The notes under the pieces are model-generated. The model saw only the letters and a program-made list of their open reading frames with translations, was not told the DNA's origin and ran no database searches. From Papaver somniferum (Eukaryota > Streptophyta > Magnoliopsida > Ranunculales > Papaveraceae), in the NCBI RefSeq assembly GCF_003573695.1, contig NC_039362.1:16016063-16080062 (forward strand): DNA of 64,000 nt, given 5' to 3'. Shown piece after piece: positions 45,081 to 57,285 of the stretch (position 1 is its first letter; each line of letters starts with the position of its first letter). The translations under genes were made by a program, and so were the position numbers.

Positions 45081-46175
45081 TTAATAACTATGGTGCTTAG
45101 TCAGTGTAGTAGGTGACTTGATCATTTTAGCAGCTGAGGATGACGGATCGTTATCAGCCTTCTCGATAGTCTTCCATCTTGGAAGTGGAGTACTGCGAAT
45201 CCTGCTTGGAGGTTCCGGGACGCCTTTTTGAGATTCAAGGAACTCAGTATCATAGACGGGAGCATAAGGAGATGATGAAGTCGGAATGCGAACGATCTTG
45301 TTGTCGAGCAGAGCCTTCATGCATTGATGGTATGTTGAAGGAACCACCTTGTTATCATGGAGCCATGGGCGTCCCAGTATTATGTGGTAGTCAGGTTCTT
45401 GCTCGATCACATGAAACTTTGCTTTCGATCGAATCGGACCAACCCTCAAATCTATGTATGCATATCCATATGTATGGCTTTGACTTCCTTCAAATCCTGT
45501 CATTAGGATGGGATAGCGAACGATTTTACCTTGTAGGAATCTGGTCATCCTGAGAGTCTTCATAGTGACAATGTTGGTGGAAGCACCGGTGTCGACAAGA
45601 GCTATTCTAAATTCGGTGCCTTTGATGAAACCAGTGACATACAATGCTCGGTTGTGTCCTTCATCCGTCATGCGATCTTCTTCTCCAAAAGAGATGTTAT
45701 CGATCGAATGCCCAGGCATTAGGGAGACTTCTTCAACTGATGGTGTTGGTGGCGTTATTTGCACGTTGGATGATATCTGGTTGAGTGCTGAAAATGTGTT
45801 TGTGCGCTGATCCCTGGAGAAGTGTAGGAGTTCACATAGATTTTCAATCAAATGTGTGACCTCTTGTTCCACCGGATTCTCGTATGTGGTGAAGCTGTTG
45901 ATTTGAGGGTCAGATGACGCTTCAGTCCCCGGTGTTGAGGCTTCTGGAGTGGAGATACCGCCTAACTCGGATGTTAATCTGATGAGAAATTCGAGGATAT
46001 GGTTTATCGTCTCCTTCATCAGGTCCATGTTCCTGGTATGGACCTCTAGGATTTGAGCCAACTCTGCCAAAGTCGGGATCCCTCTGCCTTCCATGCCGCC
46101 AGGTGTAACATGAGGAATGTTTCCGTTTGAAATATTCTGATCTGAATTAGTTGAATTAGTCCTAAGACCAACCAT
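45081..46175 (-). CDS. ORF1 of element B: Gag N-terminus fused to retropepsin, no capsid
   Basis: A 364-codon open frame from ATG 46175, about 55 bases after the primer site. Residues 30-75 form a helix with EVHTRNMDLMKETI, as in the Gag N-terminus of related Tat elements. Residues 110-145 (LIENLCELLHFSRDQ) correspond to the segment before protease. The protease has an intact LVDTGASTNIVTMKTL at about 191 and ILGRPWLHDN at about 267. The Retrotrans_gag capsid domain and Cys/His region that element E has are absent, and the frame runs through without a break. It ends at TAA 45083-45081, after which the same frame continues into pol. It would need Gag from another element to be packaged. Confidence 0.85.
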   Translation of the reverse strand: MVGLRTNSTNSDQNISNGNIPHVTPGGMEGRGIPTLAELAQILEVHTRNMDLMKETINHILEFLIRLTSELGGISTPEASTPGTEASSDPQINSFTTYENPVEQEVTHLIENLCELLHFSRDQRTNTFSALNQISSNVQITPPTPSVEEVSLMPGHSIDNISFGEEDRMTDEGHNRALYVTGFIKGTEFRIALVDTGASTNIVTMKTLRMTRFLQGKIVRYPILMTGFEGSQSHTYGYAYIDLRVGPIRSKAKFHVIEQEPDYHIILGRPWLHDNKVVPSTYHQCMKALLDNKIVRIPTSSSPYAPVYDTEFLESQKGVPEPPSRIRSTPLPRWKTIEKADNDPSSSAAKMIKSPTTLTKHHSY

Positions 46176-46209
46176 CTTGTGAGATTGTTAGATTACAACC
46201 GAGAGATTA

Positions 46210-46230
46210 ATATCCCATTGTGGTCGCCAA
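46210..46230 (-). other. Primer binding site, tRNA-Arg type
   Basis: Minus-strand TGGCGACCACAATGGGATA, two bases after the 5' LTR end (TCTACA). Confidence 0.75.
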
Positions 46231-46232
46231 TC

Positions 46233-49200
46233 TGTAGATGGGGAAAAACGATTTGCTGGTTTTTAAGGAATTAAGGAGACGACCGTACGGAGGAGACTCC
46301 TCGAACCGAGAGAAATGTTAAACGTCACACAAATGCACCGCTCCAAAGTCGGTGCTTTAGATTCGAGAGATCAATCTGTAGTACTCCGGCCTAAATCAAG
46401 ACAATGACCGTTCCAGAGTAAATTCAGTCACAAGAGAGGATGGGTTGATCTGTAGGAGGGAAGCTGGGAAATGTGTGGAATCAATGGTAATCAAAGATTG
46501 TGGGTGTGTAAATTCTGAATATGATAAGCTCTGAATGATTGAAATTACTCAATTGAGAGTAGTTGCTCAATTGATGAGTTGATGATCTCGTGTTGTCTAT
46601 GAGACGTGAGATTGATGATACTGTTGATGCCGATGATTCAATCATGATTCAGAGACTTATTTATATTGCTGGAATTTTAGACACCATGACCCCATGAAGT
46701 GTGAAAGTTGATGGAATCAAGGAGTGGGGAAGTGGAGATCGTGTTTGAAACCAGTTGCTCAACGTGTGGAGACTTGGTCGATTTTCCACCCACTACCTCG
46801 TGAATTCCTTCAACTGATTGCACGACTTGCTCACATTCCATCGTGTATTTGAACACACGTGTCGTAGACCGCCAGACCAAAACCCTAAGTGATATCCCCC
46901 CAAAGTGACACGATTGACGTCTCGTGGTATGTTAGTCAATTGATGACTTCGTGGGACGATGAGTCCATGTATTTGATGAGTTGAACATGAAATGTTCTGA
47001 GATTCATGACCTTAAACGTGTCTATTGAGACAGAGGTATAATTCTCATCATGATGTGAGCAAGTATTGCTCGTTCGATGAATTGCCGAATATTGGTTGTT
47101 GAACCAATATTCCTTGGTTTGAGCAAATATTTATCATCTGAGCAAGTGTTTCTCATGTGATGAATTGTTGAATATTTGATCGTCTGAGCATGTGTTGCTC
47201 ATCTGATGGATTATTGGCAGCGTACCAAAAATATTAATTAGAATACTGGTCGTTGAACCGAGCATAATTAATAAAATTAATGACCATGAGGTCGTCGTAA
47301 AATTATTAAGGTTGGAATCTGGAATGATGATCCTTGGATTCAGAAACCCTAATTTGATCAATTGATAATCAATTCATGGTTCGTCAGAATTTTAACCACG
47401 GGACGAAGGAGGGAGCGACTACACGGGACCGTGGATCAACCATGTAGTGTTCATATGCTCACGTGAGCAAATACAAAGATCTCTTGAAGAGTTGACGATT
47501 TGTTGGTGAAAGAATGATTAAATGTTGGTTTAATCATTTATTCAAAAATGCTCGTCTGAGCCTTAGGTGAGAAAAACTAATTAATTATGACGGAGTGAGG
47601 GACCGACCATGGGGTCATGAAATCGGCCCTGGGTAGTCACGTGACCGCCTGATGATCACTTCATGAAAATCCAAAGTGTTTGGAAGAGTCTTGGACCTAA
47701 TACGTGCAATTGTGCAAATTAGGTCAAAACTGTGAAACTTGATGGGACCGGCTTCTGTAAGCCAAAGAGACAATCTTGGTCGGTCAAGATAGCGTCCCCA
47801 AGGCGTCCGCGTCTCAGTCCTGAGAATTTTGATATTTTCTGGCGTGCAATGGGGCATCCATTCGACAAAATGTGCCAAAATTAGGGTTTCGACGAATCTG
47901 AGGAAAACACCATGAGATAATGGAAAATAATTATAAAATAAGGAATAAGGAGGTGTGGGACCGCCGAGGCCAAGGCATGGTCGGTCGGTCATGGCCACGG
48001 TTCCGTGGTGCCTTTTCCTTAATTTTATAATATTTTGATGATTTTATGAAAAATTCATGAAATTTGAGAAATTTGATGAATTTAGGGAGTTTCTATGAAT
48101 TGAAGGAGTTTTCATGAGTTCAGGGAAGCAAAAAATATTAAAATAATAAAAACAAGGGTGTGTGGGACCGTGGAGGCACGGCCGGCTGGCTAGGGCCCGG
48201 TCCCACGAGTTTTCATAATTTTTAATATTTTTTTTTAGGTATTTTTTTCATGATTTGAGAGAATTTTTCCTAATTTGAGAGAAATACCATGAAATCAAGG
48301 AATTTGATGAATTCAAGGAAAATAAAAATAATAATAAAACAAAGGGGCGTGTGGGACCGGCTAGGGCATGGCCGGCCGGCTAGGGCTTGGTCCCACAAGT
48401 TTTCATAATTTATTTTATTTTATTATTATTTGGTGATTTGTGCAAAATACCATGAAATCAAAGAGTTTTTTCATGAAATTAGCGAAATAATAATAATAAT
48501 AATAAAATAATGAGGAACCGTGAGGTGTGGGGCCGGCTGGGACCAAGGAGTGGCCGGTTGGCCCATGGTCAGGCCCCACACTCCTTTCCTTAATTTTATA
48601 TTATTTTTTATGGATTTATGACAATACCATGAAACCGAGGAGTTTCCTCGAGACGAAGGAGATTTGATCAAATGAGAGAATTTTCATCAAATCATGGAAA
48701 ATAATGTATTAAAAATATAAACTGGCGTATGACTGACCAAGACACGTTCGGTTGGTCGTGTGTCCGTGTTCCCAACACCTTGGTTAATATTTTTAATTAT
48801 TTGTCAATTTCTTCCCTATTTTGCATAGGTTCATCGTTTCGTTGTATTTTGAAATACTCGTTCGTGCGGTGACTATTAGTGCATCATCGTTGAACACACT
48901 TTCACCATTTGGATCGGGGCTTACTTAGAGGTAGCTTAGACGCCCGGTTGTTGATTATTTATTACTAATTGTGGAATTCAGTGGAGAATAATTCACAAAA
49001 CTGAGTAATAAGATGTTTATTATTAATTCATAGGATCAGCTGAGGATTCGACTACGAATTCAGCATAATAAAGTGAGTATTACCATTCCATGGGATCGTA
49101 GATTCGACCATAGAATCGGAGTAATTAAGATTTATCTATTACCATTTATGAGACCAGTTGTGGATTCGATCATGAAATCGGAGTAATGAGATAATATAGT

Positions 49201-49819
49201 TATTGCTATTCTATGAGATCAAGCCCTGGATTCGATCATAGAATCAGAACAATTGTTTATTTCCATTCCATGGGACCAGTCGTGGATTCGACCATGGAAT
49301 AGGAGCAATTGTTATTGCCATTCCATGGGACCAGTCGTGGATTCGACCATGAAATAGGAGCAATAATAGATTATTCTGGGAATTCAGTAGTGAATGTCAC
49401 GGCAGAATTAATCTTAATTAGGAATAATTAACTTTGTGGATCTATACTAGCAGACCAAGCTGTCTAGGAGCATTAATTATCCCGATATGAGCTTGTCGGT
49501 AAGTCATATACTTTATATAGTCAGGGTAAACTCGTTGTTTGTTCCTGAAGACGTTATCGCTCTATACTAGCAGAGCAAGCTGTCTAGGAGCCGTCCATCT
49601 CGTGATACTATATAGAAATAATCACTGATCAGTGATCATGAGATATGACGTTGTCCAGTCGTGAGACTACATATCTACATGTACTCCGAGAGAAAGTAGT
49701 CTCCGTTGAGAATTCAATAAGAGACCCGTGTCTCAATACTCATGTGTGATTGCTGGATCAGAGCTTCGTATAATTATGAGTTTACGATTTTATCCCTTGT
49801 CGAAAATCCACCATCTACA
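46233..49819 (-). repeat. 5' LTR of element B
   Basis: Partner of 34097-37661. It starts TGTAGATGGGG on + and ends CCACCATCTACA. Minus-strand TATAAATAA is at 46665-46657. The GC-rich module array is at 47945-48780 and the hairpin array at about 49035-49370. Confidence 0.95.
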
Positions 49820-49824
49820 CTCAT

Positions 49825-50895
49825 GAGATGCAATCTCATCCATCCAAATTCACCACCGAACTGACAGACTTGTGGCAAGTTTTAAGCGACCAACCGCTTA
49901 AATCTCGTGGCCATGGCTACGCTTGGCACCACTTATACCACCGTGCCACTGGCATGCATGAGCTATACCAGTCATGCCGCAGTGCCACTGGCATACACCA
50001 AAACGCCATTGTGCCATTACCAGGCGCCAACAGAAGGTAACTATAATCAACGGCTACCCTTCCTCATGAGATGCAACCTCAGCCATCCAATTTTGCCACC
50101 AAACTGACAGACTTGTGGAAAGTTTTAGGAGACCAACCAAGACTTGCCTGATAGCATCACATGCTATTTTCCTTCGGAAAGACTCTTGACTTTGACTTGA
50201 CGCACGTAGCATAGTGCTACATGTTTTCCACAAAAACACTCGAGACATCAAACATGTCACAAACTGGGGGATACTCATCAGGTTATTGGTCTGGCGGTTT
50301 ACAGGGTGCGGCGTGCAATACGCCCGTTATAAGAAAGTGTCATGAAGTGGGATAATTAGTGGAGGCAAGAAATAACGGGTGTAAACGGATCCACTTCCTT
50401 CATCATGGAAGCATGGGTTTCTGACGGTTATACGTTACTCCACTCTTCCATCACCCAATCGTTCCCACTTTCTACGAGACAAGGGTACGTTTCAATATGA
50501 CTTGTATAAATAGACTTCACCTATTTCCACCAAAGAACATGTTTTTTGGTCGGCAACAACATAGTATCCAGAAATCACCAAGAACTGATAGCTTTTCACT
50601 CTGCAAGCTAGTTCCACTTTCTGATACAAGTCATAAAACAAGTCACATCTTCAGAATTAACCATTCTGGTCTCAACACTCTCTTCGCTTCCCTCCCTAAG
50701 ACCAACCGTTCTCCTTCACTTTGTGACCAAAGCAAGCCTGGAACGGCCATTTCTTGGTTTAGGCCAGGATTGTACAGATTGATCTCTCGAATCAAAAGTA
50801 CTCCCGTGCAGTGCATTGTTTAGGGTTTAGATTCGTTTCTCATCCACACACCCAAATTTACCAAAACCAACAGAAATAGTTTTCACCCACAAACA
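49825..50895 (+). repeat. 5' LTR of Tat element F, right part
   Basis: It resumes the LTR at the second CTCAT. It carries the TATAAATAG promoter at 50505-50513 and ends CACAAACA before the primer site. Its last 500 bases match the reverse of 20142-20640 in element C. GAGATGCAA..TCA..CATCCAA and CTGACAGACTTGTGG occur twice (49825 and 50066). Confidence 0.88.
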
Positions 50896-50897
50896 AT

Positions 50898-50914
50898 TGG
50901 CGACCACAGTGGGA
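50898..50914 (+). other. Primer binding site, tRNA-Arg type
   Basis: TGGCGACCACAGTGGGA, two bases after the LTR end. Confidence 0.78.
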
Positions 50915-50951
50915 GATTAAATCTCTCGGTTGCAACTCCAATTTCAAGAAG

Positions 50952-52105
50952 ATGGTTGGTCTTAAAACTGAGTCCATGATCCCAAATTACACTCAGACTC
51001 TGGAGGATGGCGATGTATCTTCTCCTAACACGACATTTAATGGCGCATCCAATGAAGAAATTCTAAGGTTGGCCGAATTGGCACGGGTGCAGGAGATCCA
51101 CACGAGGAACATGGACCTGATGAAGGAGACGATAAAAAGCATGCTCAATTTTCTTGTCAGATTTACATCAGAATTGAGTGCTTCACCCGCCCTGAAAAAT
51201 TCCAGCATTGGGGACTGACGTCTCGAATGATCGTTCTCAGGACAACAGCTTCACCATCAATCATAAATCGGTGAACCAGGAAGAAGCCGTGTTGGTGGAA
51301 AGTTTATGTGAACTTCTGCACCTTTCAAAGGACCAGCGAGCGGAGACATTTACTGCGATTAATCAAATATCCCTAGACGCGTGTTTGGTTCCTTTAAGCT
51401 CGGAGACTTCAAGAATATCAGAGATATCCGTAAACAATGTTACATTTACTGAAGACGACATGATGGCAGAAGAAGGAAATAACCGGGCCCTACACGTCAC
51501 CGCTCGCATCAAGGATTTGGAGTTCAAAAGGGACCTCATAAACACGGGGGCGTCTTCGCAATTTTATTACTCTCAGAACACCCAGGACAGCCAAGGTGCA
51601 TCCAAGCAAAATTATACGGAAGCCTACCATGATGACAGATTTTGAAGGAAACCAAACCAGCACGTATGGATACATCAATCTGAATCTTTCAGTGGGACCA
51701 ATCCAGTCGAAGGTAAAGTTCGAGGTAATCAAGAAGGAGCCATACTACCACATTATACTGGGAAGACCGTGGCTCCACGATAACAGGATTATTCCTTCAA
51801 CATATCACCAGTGCCTAAAGACCATGTTGAATGAAGAAGTTATTCGCATTCCCGCATCATTATCTCCTTATACACCAATCTGTAGTATGGAGATGTTCGA
51901 ACCGTAGGAAATTTCGCAGGACTCGTCTGGAAAATTCCACTGCACTCCACTCCCGACATAGACATCAATCGAAGAAGAGGACAGTCTCGCATCACTGCAC
52001 AAAGAGACCCAATCTTGCGCCATCTCTCCAAAGGAAAAGCACGCCAATTTCTCCTCATCAAACGGAAGTATGGCTCATACTCATACCAAGCGGGAGAGGG
52101 CTTTT
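50952..52105 (+). pseudogene. ORF1 of element F: Gag N-terminus and protease, no capsid, broken
   Basis: It starts at ATG 50952 (MVGLKTES) and has EIHTRNMDLMKETI like element B. The segments are 50952-51218, 51208-51645 and 51596-51907. The protease active site is LINTGASSQ, with N instead of the catalytic D, and IILGRPWLHDN is preserved. As in element B, the N-terminal helix passes straight to the LCELLHLSKDQ segment with no capsid domain. Stops fall at 51216-51218, 51643-51645 and 51905-51907, with frame changes near 51210 and 51590. A Copia element replaces the remainder from 52106. Confidence 0.85.
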
Positions 52106-54454
52106 TGAAAAAACGGGGGTCTAACAACACAACCCAATATTTCGCATAGCAATCTGTATGGACAAACTCCAATATACTTTTTATAAGAATCAACTAGACA
52201 GTTAGACTCAATCAATAAAAAGATATATCAAAGAGTTTATATCTCAATCTCTCGATTTTATCTTTACTCAAGCAAATGGATATCTGCGAGTCTTTATCAA
52301 AGAGAGATAACTTGGTCGGTACCAAAGACCATTGTCCAAGGATCAATCAATATCAATGAACAACCAAAGGTCGGAGTTCCAATTGATGATCTTTAACGCA
52401 CAACCTGTGTTATTTCAATTATATAATACAATACGGAAAAGAAATAACACAGACACCAGAAATTTTATTAACGAGGAAACCTCAAATGCAGAAAAACCCC
52501 GGGACCTAGTCCAGATTGAATACACACTGTATTAAGCCGCTACAGACACTAGCCTACTCCAAGCTAACTTCGGACTGGACTATAGTTGAACCCCAATCAG
52601 TCTCCCACTGATCCAAGGTACAGTTGTACCCCCTACGCCTCTGATCCCAGCAGGACACTGCGCATTTGATTTCCTTAGTTGATCTCACCCACAACTAAGA
52701 GTTGCTGCAACCCAAAATCGCAGACTTGATAATAAACAAATCTGTCTCACACATAAAAGTCTATCAAAGGATAAATATGTATCCCACAGAAGAACCCTAG
52801 GTTTTTGTTACGTCTTATGATATGAACAAGAACCAATTGATAATCCGGTCTTATATTCCCGAAGAACATCCTAGATTAATCAATCACCTCTCAACAGTCT
52901 TACTTGTATAAACAAAAGGACGTCGAAGAACCACAAACAGTGAGACGAAGATGTTTGTGACTTCTTTATCTTGCCTATCGGAGAACTCTCACGATCTCAA
53001 GCCAATCAATAAGATTGTACTCGTATGATAGAAGATGCAAGATCAGATCACACAACTACGATAAAAGTAGTATCGGTCTGCTTCACAATCCCAATGAAAT
53101 CTTTAAGTCTTTAACCTGGTTTTAGAGGAGAATCGACTCTAGCGAGCGCACTAGTATCACACAGACGTGTGGGGATTAGTATTGCCCAATGCTAGATGTC
53201 TCCTTTATATAGTCTTCAAATCAGGGTTTTGCCTTAGGTACAAAGCAATCAATATTCACTGTTAGATGAAAACCTGATTTAGATTCAAGCTAATATTTCT
53301 CAACCGTTAGATCGAAAACTTAGCTTGTCACACACACTTGAGATATACATTTACTGGGTTTGTGAAAACCGTGCCCAAACGTATACGTGTATATTGGTTC
53401 AACATAGTAACCCAAAAGGTTAACCATATGAGCATTTCATATTAACCTTGTTTTTCTTCACCATAACTAGTTCAATTGACTCAAATGAACTAGTTAGAGA
53501 GTTGTTCAATTGCTATGAGATCTTATGTAACTACACAAGACACAATTGAAACAAAGATGATTCGATTCGATTTATCGGCTCATGAACTTTATAGCCACGG
53601 TTTGCATACTGCATTCGTTAGTAATTTAAGTTTCATGTTCAGAGCACATCTTTAGATCATAACCCACTCAAGTTCGCAAACAAGTTCGCGGAATGAGTTC
53701 GCGGACTAAACACGCAATCGAATTTTTGGAAATCCCAACAGAAATTCTCGGTAAGAAAACTTCCGTCAGTTTGCGGACTGAGTTCGCAAACTGAGTTCGC
53801 GGACTTGGCAAAGCCAATTCCTCCGGTTTCTCTCAATCAACAAAGTTCGCAAACTTCGGATTAAGAAATAGGACTTATGCACATATGTGTTACCACACAA
53901 TGCTTATATCCATCATTGGTTATATAGACCTAAACTCTCATTCCAACCATTGAAACATTCTTAGAGGACGTTATATAGTTGTTACACTATTTCTCGTCAA
54001 AGCGATTTTCAAAGTGATTAAAACATTATGACTTTCGTTACTAGGTGAAGATAAACCTGATCAAAGCGAAATGCTTTACCAACACATGATTTTGAGATAT
54101 AGATAAGCGAGATATACTCGGCTCGAAATATCAAATGTGTATGATCCAGTCTATATAGCTTACGAATTTTGTCTCATAAGAAGTAGGAGATAGAATATAT
54201 AGACTTTTGAGTGATAGATAAGTTCAAGTCTCCACATACCTTTTTGTTGATGAATTTCCACGGTTCCTTGAGTAGATCTTCGTCGTTGTATGGTGAATCA
54301 CCATGAAGTCCTTGGGCTCAACTACACTTTTCTATCCTAGTCCGAGACTTAGATATGTAGACTAGAAATCAAGACTCATAGTTTTGAACACTAACATTGA
54401 CAAACATGCTTGATATAGCAACGCATCCGAGGTCGACCGAGCTATGCTCTAACA
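52106..54454 (-). repeat. Copia 3' LTR (2,349 bp)
   Basis: On - it starts TGTTAGAGCATAGCTCGG and ends GACCCCCGTTTTTTCA. TATATAAAGG is on - near 53217-53208. A module array of AGTTCGCGGACT-type palindromes lies at 53650-53860. Confidence 0.93.
53650..53860 (-). repeat. TTCGCGGAC palindromic module array in a Copia LTR
   Basis: Repeated AAGTTCGC, GAGTTCGCGGACT and GAAATTCTCGG words, with partial palindromes. It lies about 600-800 bases from the LTR start. The homologous place in the LTR at 20895 is 21500-21665. Confidence 0.7.
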
Positions 54455-54468
54455 ATCTCCCCCTTTGT
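54455..54468 (-). other. Polypurine tract of Copia element A
   Basis: Minus-strand ACAAAGGGGGAGAT directly before the 3' LTR start TGTTAGAGC; a classic plant Copia PPT. Confidence 0.93.
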
Positions 54469-56274
54469 CAATTTTAGTGACAAAACTATTAACACATATG
54501 GAAAACAAAAAAGATAAACTTTAGTGGCTCCTATTCCATAGTCTAATCTTCAACGTTCCTTGAAATCTTCGTCCTTCCAAGTACTCCAATGATCCCAAAG
54601 GTTGTAAGTTTAGCATCACCGTTGTTGAAGATTCGTAGCTATAACAATGAGAGAAATCGAGATTCTCGATCATCATTATACAGTGACATAGTTTTATTAT
54701 GTAACATCAAAGTCCAATTGCTCACGACTTTAACAATAATACTACGATGATATGTATCACTCCCCCTTGGTCAATACTCCATCTCACATGGAAACCACTC
54801 CCCCTTACACAATGATCCGAAAACCATATGTATATGTAGTAGAACTACACATTAATTCTCCCCCTTTTTGTCAATAAAATTGGCTAAGGTACAAGAACGG
54901 GATCCTAATGAAATTTCCGAGAACAGATGTTTCATAGACTAAAAGAAAAAAAAATACATACCAACTTAATTTAGATGCAATCATAAAGCCGAAGCTAAAT
55001 GCACTCATCAAGGAGTTTTAAGATACAAGATAACCCCTATAAAATTCCACAGCCGCACACCCCGCAAGATATTACCATTAAGCACAAGTTCAAAATAACT
55101 CTCCCCCATTTGATGTCATTCCCGAAAGAACAACAAGAGCGACCTTAATTTCGAAAGAAAAGAAGGATTTTTAATTGGACACCAAAAACCATAGGAATGA
55201 TTTTCTATATCCAAAACTCAATCAAACATGATTAATTAATTGGAATACGCAACTAAATCAAACCACAAAAGTGATCAGTTTAATTGATTGTACTCAACAT
55301 AAGTAAACTTACGGAACTACGACTAAGGTAATCATACGGAGATGACTAACTTAATCGTTCACATACTCAACATAAGGAAAAACTTACGGAATATACGACT
55401 ACATTAACCAATAGAACATGATTAGTATAGTCGTTCATATACTCAACACAAGGACTTTTGGAATATATGAATACTCAACTAGACTAATTACAAGAGAACC
55501 TATAATTAATCTAATTGGAAAACACAACCAAACTAATCACATAAGTAATCAATCTAATTGTCAATTGTTTTGCTCGACAATAGAAGACTTTCGGAGCAAA
55601 TAACTAAATAACCAACCAAGATGATTAATTTAGTTCAAAGATGCTCGACATAAAGTACCTTACGGAACAACCAAGAAAGTTAATCACAAAATAATCAACT
55701 TAGTTGTATCGTGCTCGATATAAGACACATTACGGAGCCTCACAGGAATACATAAGATATGGATCAGTGATGATCATTACTGTGGAATACATACAAGGAT
55801 CTATTCTATTTTTCCATCACTTATTTGCATAACGACATAATAGTTTATCCTTGTCACATAAAATATTTTACCCTATTTTCCGTCAAATAAATGACTGCAT
55901 AGGCATAACTTTTGTATTTGTCAAAAGTCCATTCGTACTTTCATCAATACGAATACCAATTTATGAACGACTTTACTTTTGACAACATATGGGACCTTCA
56001 AGTTCACGGACGCAAACAATACATATCCCATAAAATATTGCAATACTTCAAAATCAAACAGATTAATACTGCAATAACATCATCCTCCAAATATTTTTAC
56101 ATTTAAAACCAATAAACCTAAAAATAATACAAGAAGATGAAAACAAAAATAGTTATGTGTAGTCACAATCTTCGCTATTCAAAGAACTAGTTATTCTTCC
56201 AACTAATCCAAAAAGAAGACATACTAGGCATATAAACAAAAGCATTACTCATCATCTTCATCATCGGACAATTT
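54469..56274 (-). other. Long AT-rich region before the Copia 3' LTR, no gene recognised
   Basis: No convincing coding sequence. It contains the degenerate tandem array at 55195-55745. It would form the 3' untranslated part of the extra ORF's transcript. Confidence 0.5.
55195..55745 (-). repeat. Degenerate tandem array, period about 70-80 bp, six to seven copies
   Basis: The block CTCAACATAAG...CTTACGGAA...CGACTA recurs near 55306, 55383, 55455, 55588, 55655 and 55727, with ATGATTAACTTAGTTG-like spacers. Confidence 0.65.
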
Positions 56275-57285
56275 TCAGGATGCTTGAATTGAATCCAACT
56301 CTTCCTTGAGATCGGGACACTTGGTTCCAATCAACGACACTTGCTCTTTTAAGCACTTCACTCTTGCATTAACCTTACACACACCCTTGTAAACTTTAAT
56401 AATAAGCCTCAAGGTGGTGGGATCTACAATATCAAGAGGAGTACCTCTTTGTCGCTTTCGAACATTCTCCCTTATACGCCAGAAGGTACACGGACGAACA
56501 AGTTTAGGAATTCCAAGAGAATTTCCAATAAAATCAAGTCCACGATCATGGAAAATTCGGCTAATCAAACAAGGGTAGCCTAACATCTTGATGTGAGAAG
56601 TCATCGCCATCATTTGAAAGATGATAAAGCCACAAATATCAAGATATGTATTATCGGATGCAAGGAAGAAGACTAATTCCGCAAACTTATAACTCCACCA
56701 AGAATTATCAATTGTGGAGGGACAAAGGTTAGAGATACCGAGTTTTCCAAACGCCATTAAAGCAATACTAAGATCATTAGTATGAAACTTTCCTTGACTC
56801 CAAACAACCTTCTTTCCACAAAGTCCAATAGAGATATCGTCATACGATGGACGTTCATCACTTGGTCTAGGTAGCCGTACGTCTCCCAACGGTATTTCGG
56901 TAACTATTGAAATCAACTCTCTATTAACAAGAAATCTTTCTCTATTGATCATGGATTTGAATTCCATCTTGTTAAAATCAACATCATGAATGTTGGCATA
57001 GAAAATCCTTGTTAGAGAATCAAAACCTTGACCAAGGCCATCAAAGATATTACCAAGATTGAATTTTTTGAAACAAGCCAAATCCTATTCAAATCCACTA
57101 AAGGGTTCCAATCTCTTTTCTAGAATAAAACCTTTGGAAGAAATCTTATCAAAGGTACTAGCAAAAGACTCATTCACAAACCTAATTCTAAGAGAATTTT
57201 GGTCACAATGAGAATTCAAGCTAGGGTTTTTTGATATTTTTGAACTCCTTTTCATGCTCCTAGAAATCATCATAAAGAGATACAC
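56275..57285 (-). pseudogene. Extra ORF of a Copia element, putative plant transposon protein domain
   Basis: A 336-codon frame broken only by TAG at 57087-57085. ATG candidates are near 57270 and 57249. The protein has a basic N-terminus (MKRSSKISKNP) and then a domain with FYANIHDVDFNKMEF, RELISIVTEIPLGD, ANKLCPST-like ISNLCPSTIDNSWWS and MLGYPCLISRIFHDRGLDF. It ends in a charged helical tail (ARVKCLKEQV). This order matches the putative plant transposon protein domain (PF20167-like) often found near plant retroelements. It reads with the LTR, between where pol should be and the 3' LTR. Its role is unknown; it could be a captured gene or a late retroelement gene. Confidence 0.65.

Larger units (their letters stand above)
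34097..49819 (-). mobile_element. Near-complete Tat-lineage retrotransposon, 15.7 kb (element B)
   Basis: LTRs of 3,565 and 3,587 bp are flanked by perfect TSD CTCAT (34092-34096 and 49820-49824). On - the order is LTR, tRNA-Arg primer site, ORF1 (gag N-terminus and protease), RT, RNase H, second RNase H, integrase, then two genes on + (antisense), PPT and LTR. RT, RNase H, a second RNase H and integrase in this order, plus antisense genes, is diagnostic of the Tat lineage. The LTRs are more alike than those of element C, but pol already has about five frameshifts. Confidence 0.95.

Noticed and set aside
42084..45810. Plus-strand frames opposite pol and ORF1 (43164-43445, 43961-44374, 45179-45553 and others).
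   Set aside because: They mirror conserved pol and protease codons on the other strand and lack splice sites or start context.
37041..49370. Hairpin arrays considered as a CRISPR-like repeat array.
   Set aside because: No unique spacers, plant LTR context, and repeats differ in their stems; it is an LTR structural array.
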